From Alphaproteobacteria bacterium UBA2954 (lineage in GTDB: Bacteria > Pseudomonadota > Alphaproteobacteria > Puniceispirillales > Puniceispirillaceae), in the NCBI GenBank assembly GCA_002348585.1, contig DEBO01000058.1:6129-70128 (forward strand): a stretch of DNA of 64,000 nucleotides, in the 5' to 3' direction. Positions 63,002 to 64,000 of the stretch are shown here, piece after piece. Within the stretch, counting starts at the first letter, position 1, and each line of letters begins with the position of its first letter. The notes beneath the pieces were generated by a model that made no database searches, was not told the origin of the DNA, and was given only the letters and a program-made list of their open reading frames with translations. The position numbers and the translations under genes are program-made.

Positions 63002-63729
63002 CAGCCGCCTGCCCCTTCTGCCAGCGGACCATACAGAATAAGAGCAGGCGATGTGGATATATCCCCCTCTAGCTGTTCAGCCAGTGCTTTGATAGTTGTT
63101 CTAGTCAGAGTCTGTTGCGGTGTTGAGACTGCCTCAGCCAGAAGGGCAGGTGTATTTGGCGGCAAACCGTGCTGTTCCAGCTGCTTTTGTAATTGGCTAA
63201 AGGTACGTTTCCCCATAAACACAATCGTAGTTGCGCCAGGATCAGCAAGCGCAGACAGGTTGATGTCCTCAGGCAACTGACCGTTGTTGTCATGACCGGT
63301 GATAAATTGGATCCGACGCGCGGTTAGGCGGCGAGTCAGCGGAATACCCGCTGCTGCTGCTGCTGCGCAGGCAGATGACACGCCGGGAATAATTTCATAG
63401 GCTATGTCAGCTGACCGCAGCGCCACTAGCTCTTCTTCCAACCGGCCAAACACACCCCCATCACCAGATTTCAGCCTGACAATGTGACCGCCTGTCTGGG
63501 CGAAATCCAGAAGAAGCCGGCTGACTGCCTGTTGTTTTGGCGAGGGGCGTTGCGCCCGCTTGCCCACTGCGACAAGATCCGCTCCAGCTTTGGCGTGGGA
63601 AAGAATCGGGCCGGCAGATAGATCATCAAATAAGATCGCATCTGCCTTTTTCAGCCGGTCAACTGCCTTTACGGTTAACAGCTCAGGATCACCTGGACCA
63701 GAACTGACAAAACTTACAAATCCTGCCAT
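63001..63729 (-). CDS. cobA: Uroporphyrinogen-III C-methyltransferase
   Basis: A 242-residue SAM-dependent enzyme making precorrin-2. Family motifs are FVSSGPGDPELLTVKAVDRL, ILFDDLSAGPILSHA, RLKSGDGGVFGRLEEEL, and YEIIPGVSSACAAAAAAGIPLTRR, all typical of a stand-alone CobA. It overlaps cobF and cobB by one base each, so the set cobB-cobA-cobF and the SDR gene is one operon. Confidence 0.95.
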   Translation of the reverse strand: MAGFVSFVSSGPGDPELLTVKAVDRLKKADAILFDDLSAGPILSHAKAGADLVAVGKRAQRPSPKQQAVSRLLLDFAQTGGHIVRLKSGDGGVFGRLEEELVALRSADIAYEIIPGVSSACAAAAAAGIPLTRRLTARRIQFITGHDNNGQLPEDINLSALADPGATTIVFMGKRTFSQLQKQLEQHGLPPNTPALLAEAVSTPQQTLTRTTIKALAEQLEGDISTSPALILYGPLAEGAGG

Positions 63730-64000
63730 CAGCCCACCCCTGCGATCATGTGAAAAAATGTGCCGGAAACCTGGCCGCGTACAGACCCTGTTTCAGGCAC
63801 CAGATCCCCTTCAGCATCCACCACAGAAAATAATGGCGTGTCCGGCTGTTCAAGAATTGAACTATAATGAAATTCATGACCGCTCCATTTTGTATGGCGG
63901 TCAAAAAGGCAGCTGTCTGTGACCGTTTCTGCCAATCGATATCCCAGATGGAATTTTCTGTCTGCATAACTTGTCACCAGTCCTAATAAGCCCAGCATGT
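63729..64000 (-). CDS. cobB: Cobyrinate a,c-diamide synthase, C-terminal part (cut by window edge)
   Basis: The last ~90 residues of CobB/CbiA, the glutamine-dependent amidase of cobyrinic acid. The segment LLGLVTSYADRKFHLGYRLAET followed by GHEFHYSSI is the characteristic end of the glutaminase domain with its His. The ATG at 63998 is internal because the frame stays open to the edge. The stop overlaps the cobA start (TGATG). Confidence 0.9.
   Translation of the reverse strand, partial: MLGLLGLVTSYADRKFHLGYRLAETVTDSCLFDRHTKWSGHEFHYSSILEQPDTPLFSVVDAEGDLVPETGSVRGQVSGTFFHMIAGVG

Noticed and set aside
1-64000. CRISPR arrays, tRNA or rRNA genes, insertion sequences and prophage genes
   Set aside because: No regularly spaced repeats, cloverleaf, transposase, integrase or phage motifs were seen in any stretch read.

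Overview
The window looks like chromosome of a free-living, probably marine, alphaproteobacterium. Signs are a GapR/DUF2312 nucleoid protein beside a DUF1244 protein, an E. coli-like fused PntA followed by PntB, the aerobic cobalamin genes cobF and cobA, and several substrate-binding-protein and amino-acid-type transporters. A SAR116-type lineage would fit, but the sequence alone does not prove it. No tRNA, rRNA, insertion sequence, integrase or CRISPR array was recognised.

The layout has three blocks. (1) Positions 1-2014 hold the 3' end of pntA and complete pntB. (2) About 2.09-36.95 kb is a surface-polysaccharide island that is visibly richer in A+T than both flanks and often uses TTG starts. 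Its left arm, on the minus strand, encodes a WbpM/CapD dehydratase, a Wzx-like membrane protein, an unknown protein, a Wzy-like protein, a capsule-synthesis-domain protein, a heparinase-like protein, an asparagine-synthase-like amidotransferase, an epimerase, a DegT aminotransferase, a Gfo/Idh oxidoreductase, an SpsF-type cytidylyltransferase, two UDP-sugar dehydrogenases, WecB and CysNC/CysD. Its right arm, on the plus strand, encodes a short NeuB-like synthase, two formyltransferases around a NodB-type deacetylase, a second asparagine-synthase-like protein, a WbuX/WbpG-type amidotransferase, a small unknown protein, an acyltransferase, a WbuB-like glycosyltransferase, a WbpV/WreQ-like reductase and a short initiating sugar transferase. 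Wzz and a UDP-glucuronate 4-epimerase close the island on the minus strand. (3) From about 37.2 kb the DNA is ordinary: a TauD-type dioxygenase and DMT exporter, a complete Liv-type ABC operon, an MFS permease, an isolated glycosyltransferase, an Lrp regulator, RNA methyltransferases, Fhs, a GlxA-type regulator, SufE, an ArnT-like transferase, an MntR-like regulator, DUF1244, GapR, PyrF, TrxB, an M23 peptidase, a DUF3108 protein, and cob genes running off the right edge.

Together the island genes suggest a Wzx/Wzy-type O-antigen or capsule. UDP-QuiNAc would be the initiating sugar (dehydratase, reductase, short phosphoglycosyltransferase). Amino-uronic acids would come from WecB/WecC and the second dehydrogenase and be converted to amides by the AsnB-like enzymes. 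There would be N-formylation, perhaps after deacetylation, and possibly a nonulosonate-like acid. CysD/CysNC would supply PAPS, although no sulfotransferase is visible. These assignments rest on motifs and gene context, not on database searches.

Points most worth a second look are a G10 tract inside wzz, a LivF ATPase with a histone-H1-like Lys/Ala-rich N-terminal extension, the translationally coupled NeuB-formyltransferase-deacetylase module, and the AsnB/WbuX pair that lacks HisH/HisF.
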